Of a DNA stretch of 50,895 bases, positions 7,601 through 16,877 are shown piece by piece. Made by a program: the position numbers and the translations under genes. This stretch comes from QALR01 sp964466625 (GTDB taxonomy: Bacteria > Bacillota > Clostridia > Oscillospirales > CAG-272), in the NCBI GenBank assembly GCA_964466625.1, contig CAYXQF010000004.1:1-50895 (forward strand), written 5' to 3'. The notes below the pieces were generated by a model, which did no database searches, was not told where the DNA came from, and saw only the letters and a program-made list of their open reading frames with translations. How positions within the stretch are numbered: the stretch's first letter is position 1; each line of letters starts with the position of its first letter.

Positions 7601-8170
7601 ATGGCAAGACCAAAAGGAATTCCTTTTTCCGAAGAAAATTCGAGTGCGAATTATGCGGAATTTGCTGTAGCGAAGAAAGCCGATGGCAAGATGAAAATGC
7701 AAAAAGCGCTTCTTATTTTGCTTTACGTGGCGCTTTCTGTTGCTTATAGCACGGTCTTTCTCGTGCTGGTGAAAATGCCTGCACTGATTGCGATCTTACC
7801 CCTTCTTATTTTCATTTTGTATCTTTGTACATGGCGTTTCACGAAGCTGGAATATATCTATATCGTATACCAAGGTATGGTACATATTTATCAGAATAAC
7901 GGCTTTAACCACGCCAAGGAAGTTTTCGCCGCGCGTGTCAGCGAAAACCTCGGTATCGTTCCCGACGCGGAAGATCACAAAGAAACGTACGCTTCCTGTG
8001 ACACTTTCTTTGATCTTTCCGCAGGCAAAAATACGGCGGATCGCTACGTTGCCGTCTTTGACGTGAACGGAAAGAAAACCGCGGTTTATTTCACCGCCGC
8101 AACGCGGATTTTGAAGGCTTTGCGTTACTACGGCGGTGAACAAGTCATTGTCACCTATGTTTCCCGATAA
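7601..8170 (+). CDS. Two-TM membrane protein of unknown function
   Basis: A 189-residue protein I do not recognise with certainty. After a hydrophilic N-terminus of about 45 residues there are two adjacent hydrophobic segments, ALLILLYVALSVAYSTVFLV and LIAILPLLIFILYLCTW, that would form a hairpin in the membrane. A soluble C-terminal half of about 95 residues follows, with alternating strands and helices (EYIYIVYQGMVHIYQN, DRYVAVFDVNGKKTAVYF, VTYVSR). The gene follows the HAD phosphatase by 18 nt with AAGAAGG as ribosome site and precedes pyk by 51 nt. Function is open. Confidence 0.8.
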   Translation: MARPKGIPFSEENSSANYAEFAVAKKADGKMKMQKALLILLYVALSVAYSTVFLVLVKMPALIAILPLLIFILYLCTWRFTKLEYIYIVYQGMVHIYQNNGFNHAKEVFAARVSENLGIVPDAEDHKETYASCDTFFDLSAGKNTADRYVAVFDVNGKKTAVYFTAATRILKALRYYGGEQVIVTYVSR

Positions 8171-8221
8171 ATTTTTTGTGAATTTGTGTCGCCGCCACTT
8201 GCGGCAGAATGGAGAATTTTT

Positions 8222-9634
8222 ATGAGAAAAACAAAAATTGTATGCACCATTGGCCCTGCGTCCTGCACGGAAGACGTCTTTATGGATATGGCTCTTGCGG
8301 GGATGAACGTTGCAAGACTTAATTTCTCTCATGGCACACACGAAGGTCATCAAAAGACCATTGACATGATCAAGCGCGTTCGTGAACGCCTTGGGTTGCC
8401 GATCGCTATTTTGCTTGATACCAAAGGTCCGGAATATCGCATCAAGACCTTTAAGGACGGCAAGATCATGCTCAAAGATGGCGACACCTTTATTTTCACG
8501 ACAGAAGACGTTGTCGGTGACGAAACACGTGTTTCCGTAAACTATTCACAGCTTTGTGCAAATCTTTCCGTGGGCGATAAGATCCTTGTTAACAACGGCC
8601 TCGTTGTGTTTGAAGTAACAGATCTTACCGAAACGGAAGCGTTCTGTACCGTTGTCGCAGGCGGCGAGCTTTCTGACAGAAAGAGCATGAGTTTCCCCGG
8701 CAAGCTCATGAGCGGTCCTTATCTCAGCGAACAGGATAAAGCCGATATTTTGTTCGGCATTGAAAACGGCGTGGATTTCATCGCGGCAAGCTTTGTTTCC
8801 GTGCGTCAGGATCTTGTGGATCTCAATGAATTTTTGCGTGAAAACGGCGGCGAAAATATCGACGTCATTGCGAAGATCGAAAACCGTTCCGGTGTGGATA
8901 ACATCGAAGATATCTGTCGCGAATGTGACGGTATCATGATCGGTCGTGGTGACATGGGCGTGGAAATTCCTTTTGAAGAGCTTCCCGCGATCCAGAAATA
9001 TCTGATCACTACTTGTCGTATGCTCGGTAAGCGCGTGATTACTGCAACAGAAATGCTCGAATCTATGATTCATAATCCTCGTCCTACCCGTGCGGAAATC
9101 TCCGACGTTGCGAATGCGGTTTATGACGGTACCAGTGCGATCATGCTTTCCGGTGAAACCGCGGCAGGTAAGTATCCCGTTCTTACGGTAAAGACCATGG
9201 CAAAAATTGCGGAAGAAGCAGAGCGCAATATCGACTATGAAGCACTCTTCCGTACACAGAAATTCATTATTAAAAACGCTTCTGATGCGATCTCTCACGC
9301 GACCTGCGGCATGGCTGTTGATATCAACGCAAAGGTTATCGTGGTTTGTACCATGTCGGGTATGACCGCACGCATGGTTTCCCGTTTCCGTGCGCCGACC
9401 GATATCATCGGTATGACCACTGATGAAAGAGTGTGGCGCAAGCTTGCGCTCTCTTGGGGTGTTACACCTATGATGTCTGACGAATTTAATTCTACGGACG
9501 TTCTTTTCTACCACGCTGTCAGCAACGCGAAGCGTGAGCTCAACCTCGGCAGAGGCGATAAAATCGTTGTTACAGGCGGTTCCACCAACGGTAAATCCGG
9601 TACCACAAACCTTATTAAGGTTGAAACGGTATAA
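8222..9634 (+). CDS. pyk: Pyruvate kinase
   Basis: A 470-residue enzyme that transfers phosphate from phosphoenolpyruvate to ADP in the last ATP-forming step of glycolysis. Clear motifs are MRKTKIVCTIGPASC at the start, ARLNFSHG, LDTKGPEYR, the catalytic-lysine region VIAKIENRSG, MIGRGDMGVEIPFEELP for metal and substrate, ATEMLESM and TSAIMLSGETAAGKYP. A C-terminal regulatory domain ends at about residue 470, and the extra PEP-utilizer-like domain of Bacillus enzymes is missing. ATG 8222 is chosen over 8186 because GGAGA lies just upstream and the family start aligns. A small GC stem (GCCGC/GCGGC near 8190) lies just before the ribosome site. It is last in the AraC-led cluster. Confidence 0.97.
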   Translation: MRKTKIVCTIGPASCTEDVFMDMALAGMNVARLNFSHGTHEGHQKTIDMIKRVRERLGLPIAILLDTKGPEYRIKTFKDGKIMLKDGDTFIFTTEDVVGDETRVSVNYSQLCANLSVGDKILVNNGLVVFEVTDLTETEAFCTVVAGGELSDRKSMSFPGKLMSGPYLSEQDKADILFGIENGVDFIAASFVSVRQDLVDLNEFLRENGGENIDVIAKIENRSGVDNIEDICRECDGIMIGRGDMGVEIPFEELPAIQKYLITTCRMLGKRVITATEMLESMIHNPRPTRAEISDVANAVYDGTSAIMLSGETAAGKYPVLTVKTMAKIAEEAERNIDYEALFRTQKFIIKNASDAISHATCGMAVDINAKVIVVCTMSGMTARMVSRFRAPTDIIGMTTDERVWRKLALSWGVTPMMSDEFNSTDVLFYHAVSNAKRELNLGRGDKIVVTGGSTNGKSGTTNLIKVETV

Positions 9635-9647
9635 TAAAAATATTTAA

Positions 9648-9681
9648 TAAAAAGCCTTCTCGTTTTGAGAAGGCTTTTTGT
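9648..9681 (+). terminator. Terminator after pyk
   Basis: AAAGCCTTCTC pairs with GAGAAGGCTTT around a short loop, followed by a U-run. Confidence 0.9.
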
Positions 9682-9958
9682 ACCATAGGAAATTGTTCAA
9701 AAATAACCTTTCCGCTTTGCTGTGCTTGGAGATGATGAAAAGTATGGTAGGTGAGCACTCGGTAGCGGCGACACGTCACTTTTTTGTTCTTAAAAAATTT
9801 TTATTTGCGTATTTATGAGTAAGATATAAATGTTTCAAATGTAAAAAAATGTCGATTTTTTAAATAATTTAAAAAACATTCATGAAATATGTCGGATTGT
9901 GTGTTATAATTAATTAGATAATGATATTTTCAAAATCCAGAAAATAATGAGGTGCAAA
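9682..9958 (+). promoter_or_regulatory. Intergenic region with promoter of the activase gene
   Basis: About 280 nt without a convincing gene. The last part holds a TATAAT at 9905-9910 with ATGAAA 17 nt upstream (9882-9887, four of six -35 matches). The middle is very AT-rich and could act as an UP element. A GC-rich patch at 9750-9780 ends in TTTTTT but forms only a short stem, and a 28-codon open frame over it has no good ribosome site. Confidence 0.55.
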
Positions 9959-12900
9959 ATGATTACATATCGTACCGGTATAGATATTGGTTCCACCACC
10001 GTTAAGATGGTGATCTTGGACAAGGCGGGAAAGATCCTTTTCGGAGAATATCGCCGCCATCATGCACATACACAGGAAACGCTTGCAGCCCTTCTCAAAG
10101 AAGCAAAGGAACAGCTTGGAGATTGCAGACTTATGGTGAAGATCACTGGCTCCGGCTCCATGAACCTTGGTAAAGCACTTGGTATCGCATTTGTGCAGGA
10201 AGTGGTTGCCGTCGCTTCCGCTTTACAGTTTGTTGCGCCGCAAACGGACGTTGCCATTGAGCTTGGTGGCGAAGATGCAAAGATCATTTATTTCAAGGGC
10301 GGTTTGGAAGAACGTATGAACGGTGTTTGTGCAGGCGGCACAGGCTCATTTATTGATCAAATGGCGTCTCTTTTGCAGACAGATGCTACGGGACTGAATC
10401 GTGAGGCAGAAAATTATAAAGAAATTTATCCCATCGCAGCGCGCTGCGGCGTTTTCGCGAAAACGGATATTCAACCGCTCATCAACGAGGGCGCAACACG
10501 CCCCGATCTTGCCGCTTCCATTTTCCAAGCGGTGGTCAATCAGACGATATCGGGACTTGCATGCGGCAAACCGATCCGAGGCTGTGTGGCATTTCTCGGC
10601 GGACCGCTCCACTTTTTGCCTGAACTGAAAAAGGCTTTTATCCGCACATTGAAGTTGACACCCGAAAACATCGTCGATCCGGAAAACTCGCATCTTTTTG
10701 CGGCGATGGGCGCGGCGCTGGAGTCGGAAGGCTATGGTGTGATGATCGGTGAACTTACCGAAAGATTGGAAAAAGGCGTGAAAATGGCGTTCGAGCTTAA
10801 GCGCCTCGATCCGCTTTTTGCAAATCAGGAAGAGTATAATGCTTTCTGTGAACGCCATGAAAAAGCAAAGGTGAAAAAAGGCGATCTCGAAACCTATTCT
10901 GGAAATTGCTTCCTTGGCATTGATGCCGGTTCCACCACGACGAAAATGGCGCTTGTCGGTGAAAACGGTGAGCTTCTCTATTCCTTTTATTCGGGCAACG
11001 AAGGCTCTCCCATTCAAACGGCAATGCGTGCGATCGCGGAGCTTGGAAATCGTATGCCGCCTTCTGCGCGTATCGCTCGTTCCTGCTCCACAGGTTATGG
11101 TGAAACGCTTCTGAAATCCGCATTTTGCCTTGACGAAGGTGAAGTGGAAACCATTGCGCACTGTACTGCGGCGGCATTCTTTGAGCCCGATGTGGATTGT
11201 GTGCTTGATATCGGCGGACAAGACATGAAGTGTATTAAGATCCGCAATCATTCTGTGGACAACATTCTTCTTAACGAGGCTTGCTCCTCGGGGTGCGGCT
11301 CGTTTATTGAAAACTTTGCCAACTCTCTTAGCTACAAAGTAAAAGATTTCGCAAAAGAAGCACTTTTTGCGGAAAATCCCATCGATCTTGGCACACGTTG
11401 CACCGTGTTTATGAATTCCAATGTGAAGCAGGCGCAAAAAGAAGGCGCTACCGTCAGCGATATTTCTGCCGGTCTTGCGTATTCCGTCATTAAAAATGCA
11501 CTTTTCAAGGTAATCAAATTGACAGACGCTTCTGATCTCGGTCGCCATGTCGTCGTGCAGGGCGGTACGTTCTATAATCAAGCCGTTCTCCGCGCGTTTG
11601 AAAAGATTGCGGGTGTGGAAGCGATCTGCCCCGACATTTCGGGCATCATGGGTGCTTTTGGTGCGGCGCTCCTCGCAAGAGAACGTTACACGGGACAGCC
11701 CACGACAACGCTTTCCGTGGCAGAGATCCTTGATCTTACCTATACAACCTCTACCGCGCGTTGTGGCGGCTGCTCCAACCGCTGTATGCTCACGATCAAT
11801 AAATTCCCCGATGGCAGACGCCATATCACAGGCAACCGCTGTGAAAAAGGTCTTGGCAATACAGCTTCTTCCGATAAGGGGCCGAACGTCATGGCGTACA
11901 AAGCAGAACGCATTTTTGCTTACGAGCCACTTGCGGAAAACGCGGCGAAGCGCGGTGTGATTGGTATTCCGCGTGTACTTAATATTTACGAAAATTATCC
12001 TTTCTGGGCAACGTTCTTCCGTGAACTTGGTTTCCGAGTGGTGCTCTCTCCGAAATCGAGCAGAAAGATTTATGAGCTTGGTATGGAATCCATTCCGTCT
12101 GAATCGGAATGTTATCCCGCAAAGCTTTCTCACGGTCATGTGCAATGGCTGATCAACGAAGGTGTGAAAACGATCTTCCACCCTTGCGTATTCTACGAAC
12201 ATCAGGAAACCAAGGACGCACAAAATCACTTTAACTGTCCGATCGTTATTTCTTATGCGGAAAACCTTAAAAATAACGTGGAAGAGGTCGCAAGCGGCGA
12301 AGTGCATTATATCCGCCCGTTTATCGCCTTTACCAATGAAAAAACAGCGGCAGAACGCCTGGTGCGCCTTTGTAAGAAGGAATGGCAGATCCCTGCGGAC
12401 GAAGTCAAAAAAGCAGTCCATGCCGCTTGGGAAGAACAGCGCCGTGTCAAAGCAGATATCGTGGAAAAGGGCAGAGAAACGCTTCGCTGGCTTGAAGAAA
12501 ACGGCAGACGCGGCATCGTGCTTGCCGGCAGACCGTATCACGTCGATCCGGAGATCAACCATGGTATTCCCGAGCTCATTGCTTCTTACGGTTTTGCGGT
12601 GTTCAGCGAGGACTCACTTCCTATCGACTTCAATCCCGAAAGGCCGCTTCGCGCCAATGACCAATGGGTTTATCATTCCCGTCTTTATTCCGCGGCAGAA
12701 TTTGTGCGTGAAAGAAAAAATATGGAGCTGATCCAACTCAATTCCTTCGGTTGCGGCCTTGATGCCGTGACCACAGACCAGGTCAGTGAGATCATGGAAG
12801 GCAGCAATCGTCTTTACACCGTTCTCAAGATCGACGAAGTGAATAACCTCGGCGCGGCGCGTATTCGCGTCCGCAGCTTGCTTGCCGCGATGAATATGCG

Positions 12901-14203
12901 CGAAAAAATGGGTATCCGTCCTGACGTAAAGCCTGTGACTTATCATAAGACGGAATACACCAAAGCGATGCAGGGCGAGGGCTACACGATCCTCGCGCCG
13001 CAGATGAGTCCGATCCATTTTAACATCATGGGTCCCGTTTTCCGTAAGCATGGCTATCATATGGTGGTTCTTGATAACGATAACCGCACGGCGATCGACA
13101 TGGGACTCAAATTTGTTAACAACGATGCTTGTTTCCCCTCGATCACGGTGGTGGGACAGATCATGGAGGCGGTGCTTTCGGGCAGATACGATACAAATAA
13201 GCTTGCCGTCATCATGACGCAGACGGGCGGCTGCTGCCGTGCCTCCAATTACGTTGGTTTTATCCGACGCGCTTTGGATAAGGTGGGACTTTCTCATATC
13301 CCCGTCATTTCCCTCAATGCCAACAACATGGAGAAAAACGCAGGCTTTTCGATTTCTCCCGGACTCCTTCTTTCGGCGGCGCGTTCACTGATCTACGGTG
13401 ATCTTTTCATGCGCTGTCTGTACCGTGTGCGCCCGTATGAGCTGGAAAAAGGTTCTGCCAACGCACTTCATAAAAAATGGGAGGCGATCTGCATTGATTC
13501 TCTGACCAATGATAAGAGCCGACATTCATTTTCGTCCGTGTGCCATGGCATCGTCAAGGATTTCGATGAATTTCCGATCGACGAAAGCATTCGTAAGCCT
13601 CGCGTGGGTATCGTTGGTGAGATTCTTGTTAAATATATGCCTCTTGCCAACAATCATCTTGTGGACGTGCTGGAGCAGGAGGGTGCGGAAGCGGTCGTTC
13701 CGGATCTGATGGATTTCATGAACTACTGCATGTATAATCTGGAATATAAGCATGAATATTTGGGTGCCAACTGGACGTCTTCGCTTGCTTCCAAGACGGC
13801 GATCGCCGCGATTCGCGCATTGCGTAAACCGGCTTTCGATGCTTTGGAGAAGAGCCGTCGCTTTGAGCCGCCGATGCCGATCGAAAAGGTGGCAGCCCTT
13901 GCAAGACCTTTCCTTTCCATTGGCAATCAGTATGGTGAAGGTTGGTTTTTGACGGGGGAAATGGCAGAACTGATCTGCTCGGGAACACCGAATATCGTTT
14001 GTATCCAGCCGTTTGCTTGCTTGCCGAACCACGTTGTCGGAAAAGGCGTGATCAAAGCGCTTCGCAAGGCTTATCCGCAGTCCAATATCGTTGCGGTGGA
14101 CTATGATCCCGGCGCGAGTGAAGTCAATCAGCTCAACCGTATCAAGCTCATGCTTTCTTCCGCAAAGAAAAATTTAGAGGCGCAAAATGAAAATGAAGGC
14201 TGA
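9959..14203 (+). CDS. Giant 2-hydroxyacyl-CoA dehydratase activator-like protein
   Basis: A 1414-residue protein with two tandem ASKHA-fold activase domains and a long C-terminal region. Domain 1 begins GIDIGSTTVKMVILD and has VCAGGTGSF and RCGVFAKTD. Domain 2 begins near residue 319 with GIDAGSTTTKMALV and has CSSGCGSF and RCTVFMNSN. The paired cysteines are those that hold the interface 4Fe-4S cluster in HgdC-type activators, which use ATP to drive one electron onto a dehydratase. A CGGCSNRC cluster near 600 and a DUF2229 region near 666 (IGIPRVLNIYENYPFW) follow, then an HgdB-like C-terminus. ATG 9959 has GAGGTG upstream. No dehydratase alpha/beta genes lie nearby, so the physiological partner is unknown. 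Confidence 0.88.
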   Translation: MITYRTGIDIGSTTVKMVILDKAGKILFGEYRRHHAHTQETLAALLKEAKEQLGDCRLMVKITGSGSMNLGKALGIAFVQEVVAVASALQFVAPQTDVAIELGGEDAKIIYFKGGLEERMNGVCAGGTGSFIDQMASLLQTDATGLNREAENYKEIYPIAARCGVFAKTDIQPLINEGATRPDLAASIFQAVVNQTISGLACGKPIRGCVAFLGGPLHFLPELKKAFIRTLKLTPENIVDPENSHLFAAMGAALESEGYGVMIGELTERLEKGVKMAFELKRLDPLFANQEEYNAFCERHEKAKVKKGDLETYSGNCFLGIDAGSTTTKMALVGENGELLYSFYSGNEGSPIQTAMRAIAELGNRMPPSARIARSCSTGYGETLLKSAFCLDEGEVETIAHCTAAAFFEPDVDCVLDIGGQDMKCIKIRNHSVDNILLNEACSSGCGSFIENFANSLSYKVKDFAKEALFAENPIDLGTRCTVFMNSNVKQAQKEGATVSDISAGLAYSVIKNALFKVIKLTDASDLGRHVVVQGGTFYNQAVLRAFEKIAGVEAICPDISGIMGAFGAALLARERYTGQPTTTLSVAEILDLTYTTSTARCGGCSNRCMLTINKFPDGRRHITGNRCEKGLGNTASSDKGPNVMAYKAERIFAYEPLAENAAKRGVIGIPRVLNIYENYPFWATFFRELGFRVVLSPKSSRKIYELGMESIPSESECYPAKLSHGHVQWLINEGVKTIFHPCVFYEHQETKDAQNHFNCPIVISYAENLKNNVEEVASGEVHYIRPFIAFTNEKTAAERLVRLCKKEWQIPADEVKKAVHAAWEEQRRVKADIVEKGRETLRWLEENGRRGIVLAGRPYHVDPEINHGIPELIASYGFAVFSEDSLPIDFNPERPLRANDQWVYHSRLYSAAEFVRERKNMELIQLNSFGCGLDAVTTDQVSEIMEGSNRLYTVLKIDEVNNLGAARIRVRSLLAAMNMREKMGIRPDVKPVTYHKTEYTKAMQGEGYTILAPQMSPIHFNIMGPVFRKHGYHMVVLDNDNRTAIDMGLKFVNNDACFPSITVVGQIMEAVLSGRYDTNKLAVIMTQTGGCCRASNYVGFIRRALDKVGLSHIPVISLNANNMEKNAGFSISPGLLLSAARSLIYGDLFMRCLYRVRPYELEKGSANALHKKWEAICIDSLTNDKSRHSFSSVCHGIVKDFDEFPIDESIRKPRVGIVGEILVKYMPLANNHLVDVLEQEGAEAVVPDLMDFMNYCMYNLEYKHEYLGANWTSSLASKTAIAAIRALRKPAFDALEKSRRFEPPMPIEKVAALARPFLSIGNQYGEGWFLTGEMAELICSGTPNIVCIQPFACLPNHVVGKGVIKALRKAYPQSNIVAVDYDPGASEVNQLNRIKLMLSSAKKNLEAQNENEG

Positions 14204-14453
14204 TTTGCTTGGTAAATGCGGCTTTTATTGCGGCGCTTGCCCGACTTTCCTAAAGGAAAACTGCAAAGGCTGTCTTCATGAGCATCAATGCGGTGATTGC
14301 TTCACACGAGATTGTGTGATCGCGCAAAAGCTTGATTTTTGCGGTGAATGTGAGCGTTTTCCGTGCGAAGTGATCCTGACGAAGCCTCGTGCTACTGTGC
14401 TTGACACACGATGGCTTCTATGGAAAAAGGAATCCGACACGAATAGAAATTAA
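14187..14453 (+). CDS. DUF3795 cysteine-rich protein
   Basis: An 88-residue protein with 14 cysteines in the DUF3795 layout: KCGFYCGACPTF, CKGCLHEHQCGDC, DCVIAQKLDFCGECERFPCE. The Cys pairs suggest a zinc or iron-sulfur site. The family has no established reaction. It overlaps the end of the activase gene by 17 nt and uses GAGGCG inside that gene as ribosome site, so the two are almost certainly co-translated. A metal-binding partner for an iron-sulfur electron donor is an attractive but unproven idea. Confidence 0.85.
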   Translation: MKMKADLLGKCGFYCGACPTFLKENCKGCLHEHQCGDCFTRDCVIAQKLDFCGECERFPCEVILTKPRATVLDTRWLLWKKESDTNRN

Positions 14454-14460
14454 AAATAAA

Positions 14461-14495
14461 GGAGAGCGGGGAATCCTCGCTTTCCTTTTTCTTTT
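14461..14495 (+). terminator. Terminator after DUF3795 gene
   Basis: GGAGAGCGGGG pairs with CCTCGCTTTCC around AAT and is followed by a T-rich run. Confidence 0.8.
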
Positions 14496-14502
14496 GGTGC
14501 GC

Positions 14503-14531
14503 TTGACAAGCAGTTTTATCTGTCGTATAAT
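14503..14531 (+). promoter_or_regulatory. Promoter of the phosphofructokinase gene
   Basis: Perfect TTGACA (14503-14508) and TATAAT (14526-14531) with a 17-nt spacer. Confidence 0.88.
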
Positions 14532-14560
14532 AAATAAAAATCTTTTTTGGGAGAAAAAAT

Positions 14561-15478
14561 ATGATCTATACCGTTACCTTGAATCCTTCTATTGATTACA
14601 TCGTTAGGTTAAATACGTTCATGCTTGGTGCTGTCAATCGCGCGCAAAAAGAAACGGCTGTTCCGGGCGGAAAAGGGATCAATGTTTCTGTGATGCTCGC
14701 AAGACTTGGCGTGGAAAATACCGCCCTTGGTTTTCTTGCCGGTTTTACGGGCGATGAGATTCGAAAAGAGGTGCGTGCGCGCGGTGTGCGAGAGGATTTT
14801 TCCATGCTTTCCGATGGTTTTTCCCGCATCAACGTAAAGCTGAAGGCAGGAGAGGAAACTGAAATCAATGGAAATGGTCCTGAAATTTCACGCAAAGATA
14901 TGGACGCATTGATGCAAAAGCTTTCTTTCTTGCAGGTGGGCGATATTCTGGTGCTTTCGGGCAGTGTGCCGAATTCCGTGCCGGATACGGTCTATTGTGA
15001 TATCATGCACGCACTCGGCAAAGACGTAAAAATCGTCGTGGACGCGGCCGGTGCGCTCCTTTGGGACGTTTTGCCGTGTCGTCCTTTTTTGATCAAACCC
15101 AATCACCATGAGCTTTCCGCGCTTTTTAATACACCGATTGAAACGCGTGCCGAAGTCGTTTTTTATGCAAAAAAACTAAAAGAGCTGGGTGCGCAAAACG
15201 TTCTTGTTTCCATGGCGGAAAAGGGTGCGATCCTCTTAGCGTCGGACGGCGAAATTTATGAAGCTACAGCTCCGCAGGGGAAGGTTCTCAACTCCGTTGG
15301 TGCCGGGGATTCGATGGTGGCAGGCTTCCTTGCCGGATATCTCGACGGGGAAAACTATGAAAAAGCGCTGAAAATGGGCATTGCGGCAGGGAGCGCCAGT
15401 GCGTTCTCCGAGGATCTCGCGCAAGGTGAATCTGTTTTCTCTCTCTATGAAAAAATCAATCAAAAAATGATTGAATAA
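14561..15478 (+). CDS. 1-phosphofructokinase family sugar kinase
   Basis: A 305-residue PfkB-family kinase. It opens MIYTVTLNPSIDYIV and has PGGKGINVSVMLARLG, both typical of FruK and LacC, plus the C-terminal catalytic motif NSVGAGDSMVAGF with the base aspartate. Family members phosphorylate fructose 1-phosphate or tagatose 6-phosphate to the bisphosphate. FruK is somewhat more likely than LacC from the N-terminus, but the two cannot be separated here, and no symbol is given. It has its own perfect promoter and sits alone, without the usual DeoR regulator or PTS fructose transporter, so its substrate supply is not explained locally. Confidence 0.82.
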   Translation: MIYTVTLNPSIDYIVRLNTFMLGAVNRAQKETAVPGGKGINVSVMLARLGVENTALGFLAGFTGDEIRKEVRARGVREDFSMLSDGFSRINVKLKAGEETEINGNGPEISRKDMDALMQKLSFLQVGDILVLSGSVPNSVPDTVYCDIMHALGKDVKIVVDAAGALLWDVLPCRPFLIKPNHHELSALFNTPIETRAEVVFYAKKLKELGAQNVLVSMAEKGAILLASDGEIYEATAPQGKVLNSVGAGDSMVAGFLAGYLDGENYEKALKMGIAAGSASAFSEDLAQGESVFSLYEKINQKMIE

Positions 15479-15513
15479 AAATACATATTTATGAATTTTT
15501 TATGAAAAAGGTA

Positions 15514-15542
15514 TTGACAAATTGAGTAAATGCGTGTAAAAT
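15514..15542 (+). promoter_or_regulatory. Promoter of the T-box transporter operon
   Basis: TTGACA (15514-15519) and TAAAAT (15537-15542) separated by 17 nt. Transcription would begin just before the T-box stem I. Confidence 0.85.
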
Positions 15543-15569
15543 ATAAAACATCTTTCCACAGAACGAAAA

Positions 15570-15842
15570 AGACAGTGATCGGAAAAGAGTAAGGACGATG
15601 AAAGTCTGCAGAGAGCCATCGGTTGGTGCGAGATGGTGACAAGTAACCTCCCGAAATACATTTCGTGAGTCGTGCGTGCTTAACCGTATGGGGCGTGCGC
15701 AACGGGTTCGACCGTTATATCGAAGACATGGTTTCATGTTAGTGAGTCCGTATGCGTGAGTATGCGGAGAAACAAGGTGGTAACGCGGAATTTATTTTCG
15801 CCCTCGTGCAAATTTTACGTTTTGTGCGAGGGTGATTTTTTA
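15570..15842 (+). promoter_or_regulatory. T-box leader, predicted tyrosine specifier (UAC)
   Basis: All parts of a transcriptional T-box are present: AGTA near the start of stem I, GCAGAGAG (AG bulge), the distal loop GGTTGGTGCGAG, a specifier segment, the T-box core GGTGGTAACGCGG (15776-15788) and a terminator whose arms CCCTCGTGCAAA and TTTGTGCGAGGG end in TTTTTT. In the specifier loop the order GAAA-UAC-A (15653-15660) matches the GAAA-GGC-A spacing I recall for the glyQS T-box, so the specifier is UAC, tyrosine. The UGGU in the T-box bulge would pair with a tRNA ending ACCA, which fits tRNA-Tyr. Uncharged tRNA would stabilise the antiterminator and turn on the downstream ABC transporter. 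Confidence 0.9.
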
Positions 15843-15874
15843 TTTTAATCTTCTATGAAAAGAGGGAAAACATT

Positions 15875-16855
15875 ATGAAAATGTTCAAAAGAATTTGTGC
15901 GCTCGTTTTGGCGGCCACACTCATGCTCGCGCTCGTATCTTGCGGCGAACAGACCGAAAAAGACACCTACACCGTCGGTATCAGCCAGATTGTAGCTCAC
16001 CCTGCACTTGATGCAGCAACAGAAGGCTTCCAGCAGGCATTGAAAGATATTCTCGGTGAAGACAAAGTTGTTTTCAACGTACAGAATGCAGCAAACAGCC
16101 CTGACACTTGTGCTACGATCGCCAATACTTTCGTAAACCAGAAAGTTGATCTTATCATGGCAAACGGTACCCCCGCACTTCAGGCTGCCGCAAACGCTAC
16201 GATGGATATCCCCGTTCTTGGTACTTCCATCACCGCTTACACTGTGGCTCTCGGTCTTGATGAAGAAACCTTCACAGGCGTTGTTGGTGGTAACATCTCC
16301 GGTGCATCTGACCTTGCTCCTCTCGATCAGCAGGCGCAGATGATCATTGACCTTATTCCGAGTGCAAAGACGGTTGGTCTTCTTTACTGCTCCGCAGAAC
16401 CTAACTCCACTTACCAGGTTGCTCAGGTCAAAAAATACCTCGAAGCTAAAAATCTCACCGTAAAAGAATATGCTTTTGCAGGTTCTGAAGACGTTGTGAC
16501 TGTTACACAGAAAGCCGCTGCTGAATGTGATGCACTTTACGTTCCTACCGATAATACCGCTGCTGCCTGCGCACAGACCATCTACGGCGCGATGACAGAA
16601 AAGAAACCTCTCATCGCAGGTGAATCGGGCATTTGCTCCGGTTGTGGTATTGCAACACTTTCCATTAGCTACTATGACCTCGGTTACCTTACCGGTGAAA
16701 TGGCTGCGAAGATCCTCAAAGGCGAAGCTGACATTTCCGAAATGGAGATCGGCTACGTTGATACTTTCACAAAGCAATACAACAAAGCAATTTGTGATGA
16801 CCTCGGTATTGATACCGCTGCACTTGAAAGCCAAGGTTACGTTGCAATTCAGTAA
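15875..16855 (+). CDS. ABC transporter substrate-binding lipoprotein (TrpX type)
   Basis: A 326-residue lipoprotein with signal peptide and lipobox LALVSCGE, cysteine near residue 24. The mature chain belongs to the ABC_sub_bind family: YTVGISQIVAHPALDAATEG, QNAANSPDTCATIANTFV, IMANGTPALQAAANAT, a hinge region with PVLGTSIT, and YVPTDNTAAA. It should capture the substrate outside the cell and hand it to the permease encoded next. The family includes the predicted tryptophan transporter TrpXYZ. With a UAC T-box upstream, tyrosine or a related aromatic compound is the better prediction here. GAGGG lies upstream of ATG 15875. Confidence 0.9.
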   Translation: MKMFKRICALVLAATLMLALVSCGEQTEKDTYTVGISQIVAHPALDAATEGFQQALKDILGEDKVVFNVQNAANSPDTCATIANTFVNQKVDLIMANGTPALQAAANATMDIPVLGTSITAYTVALGLDEETFTGVVGGNISGASDLAPLDQQAQMIIDLIPSAKTVGLLYCSAEPNSTYQVAQVKKYLEAKNLTVKEYAFAGSEDVVTVTQKAAAECDALYVPTDNTAAACAQTIYGAMTEKKPLIAGESGICSGCGIATLSISYYDLGYLTGEMAAKILKGEADISEMEIGYVDTFTKQYNKAICDDLGIDTAALESQGYVAIQ

Positions 16856-16877
16856 TTGATTTTTATAATTTATGCGA

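Noticed and set aside
9735..9821. 28-codon ORF after pyk
   Set aside because: The only GGAG upstream is too close to the start and the peptide has no features.
10346..12562. 738-codon minus-strand frame within the activase gene
   Set aside because: It is a shadow frame: Cys/Arg/His-rich with no family, opposite a clearly conserved coding sequence.
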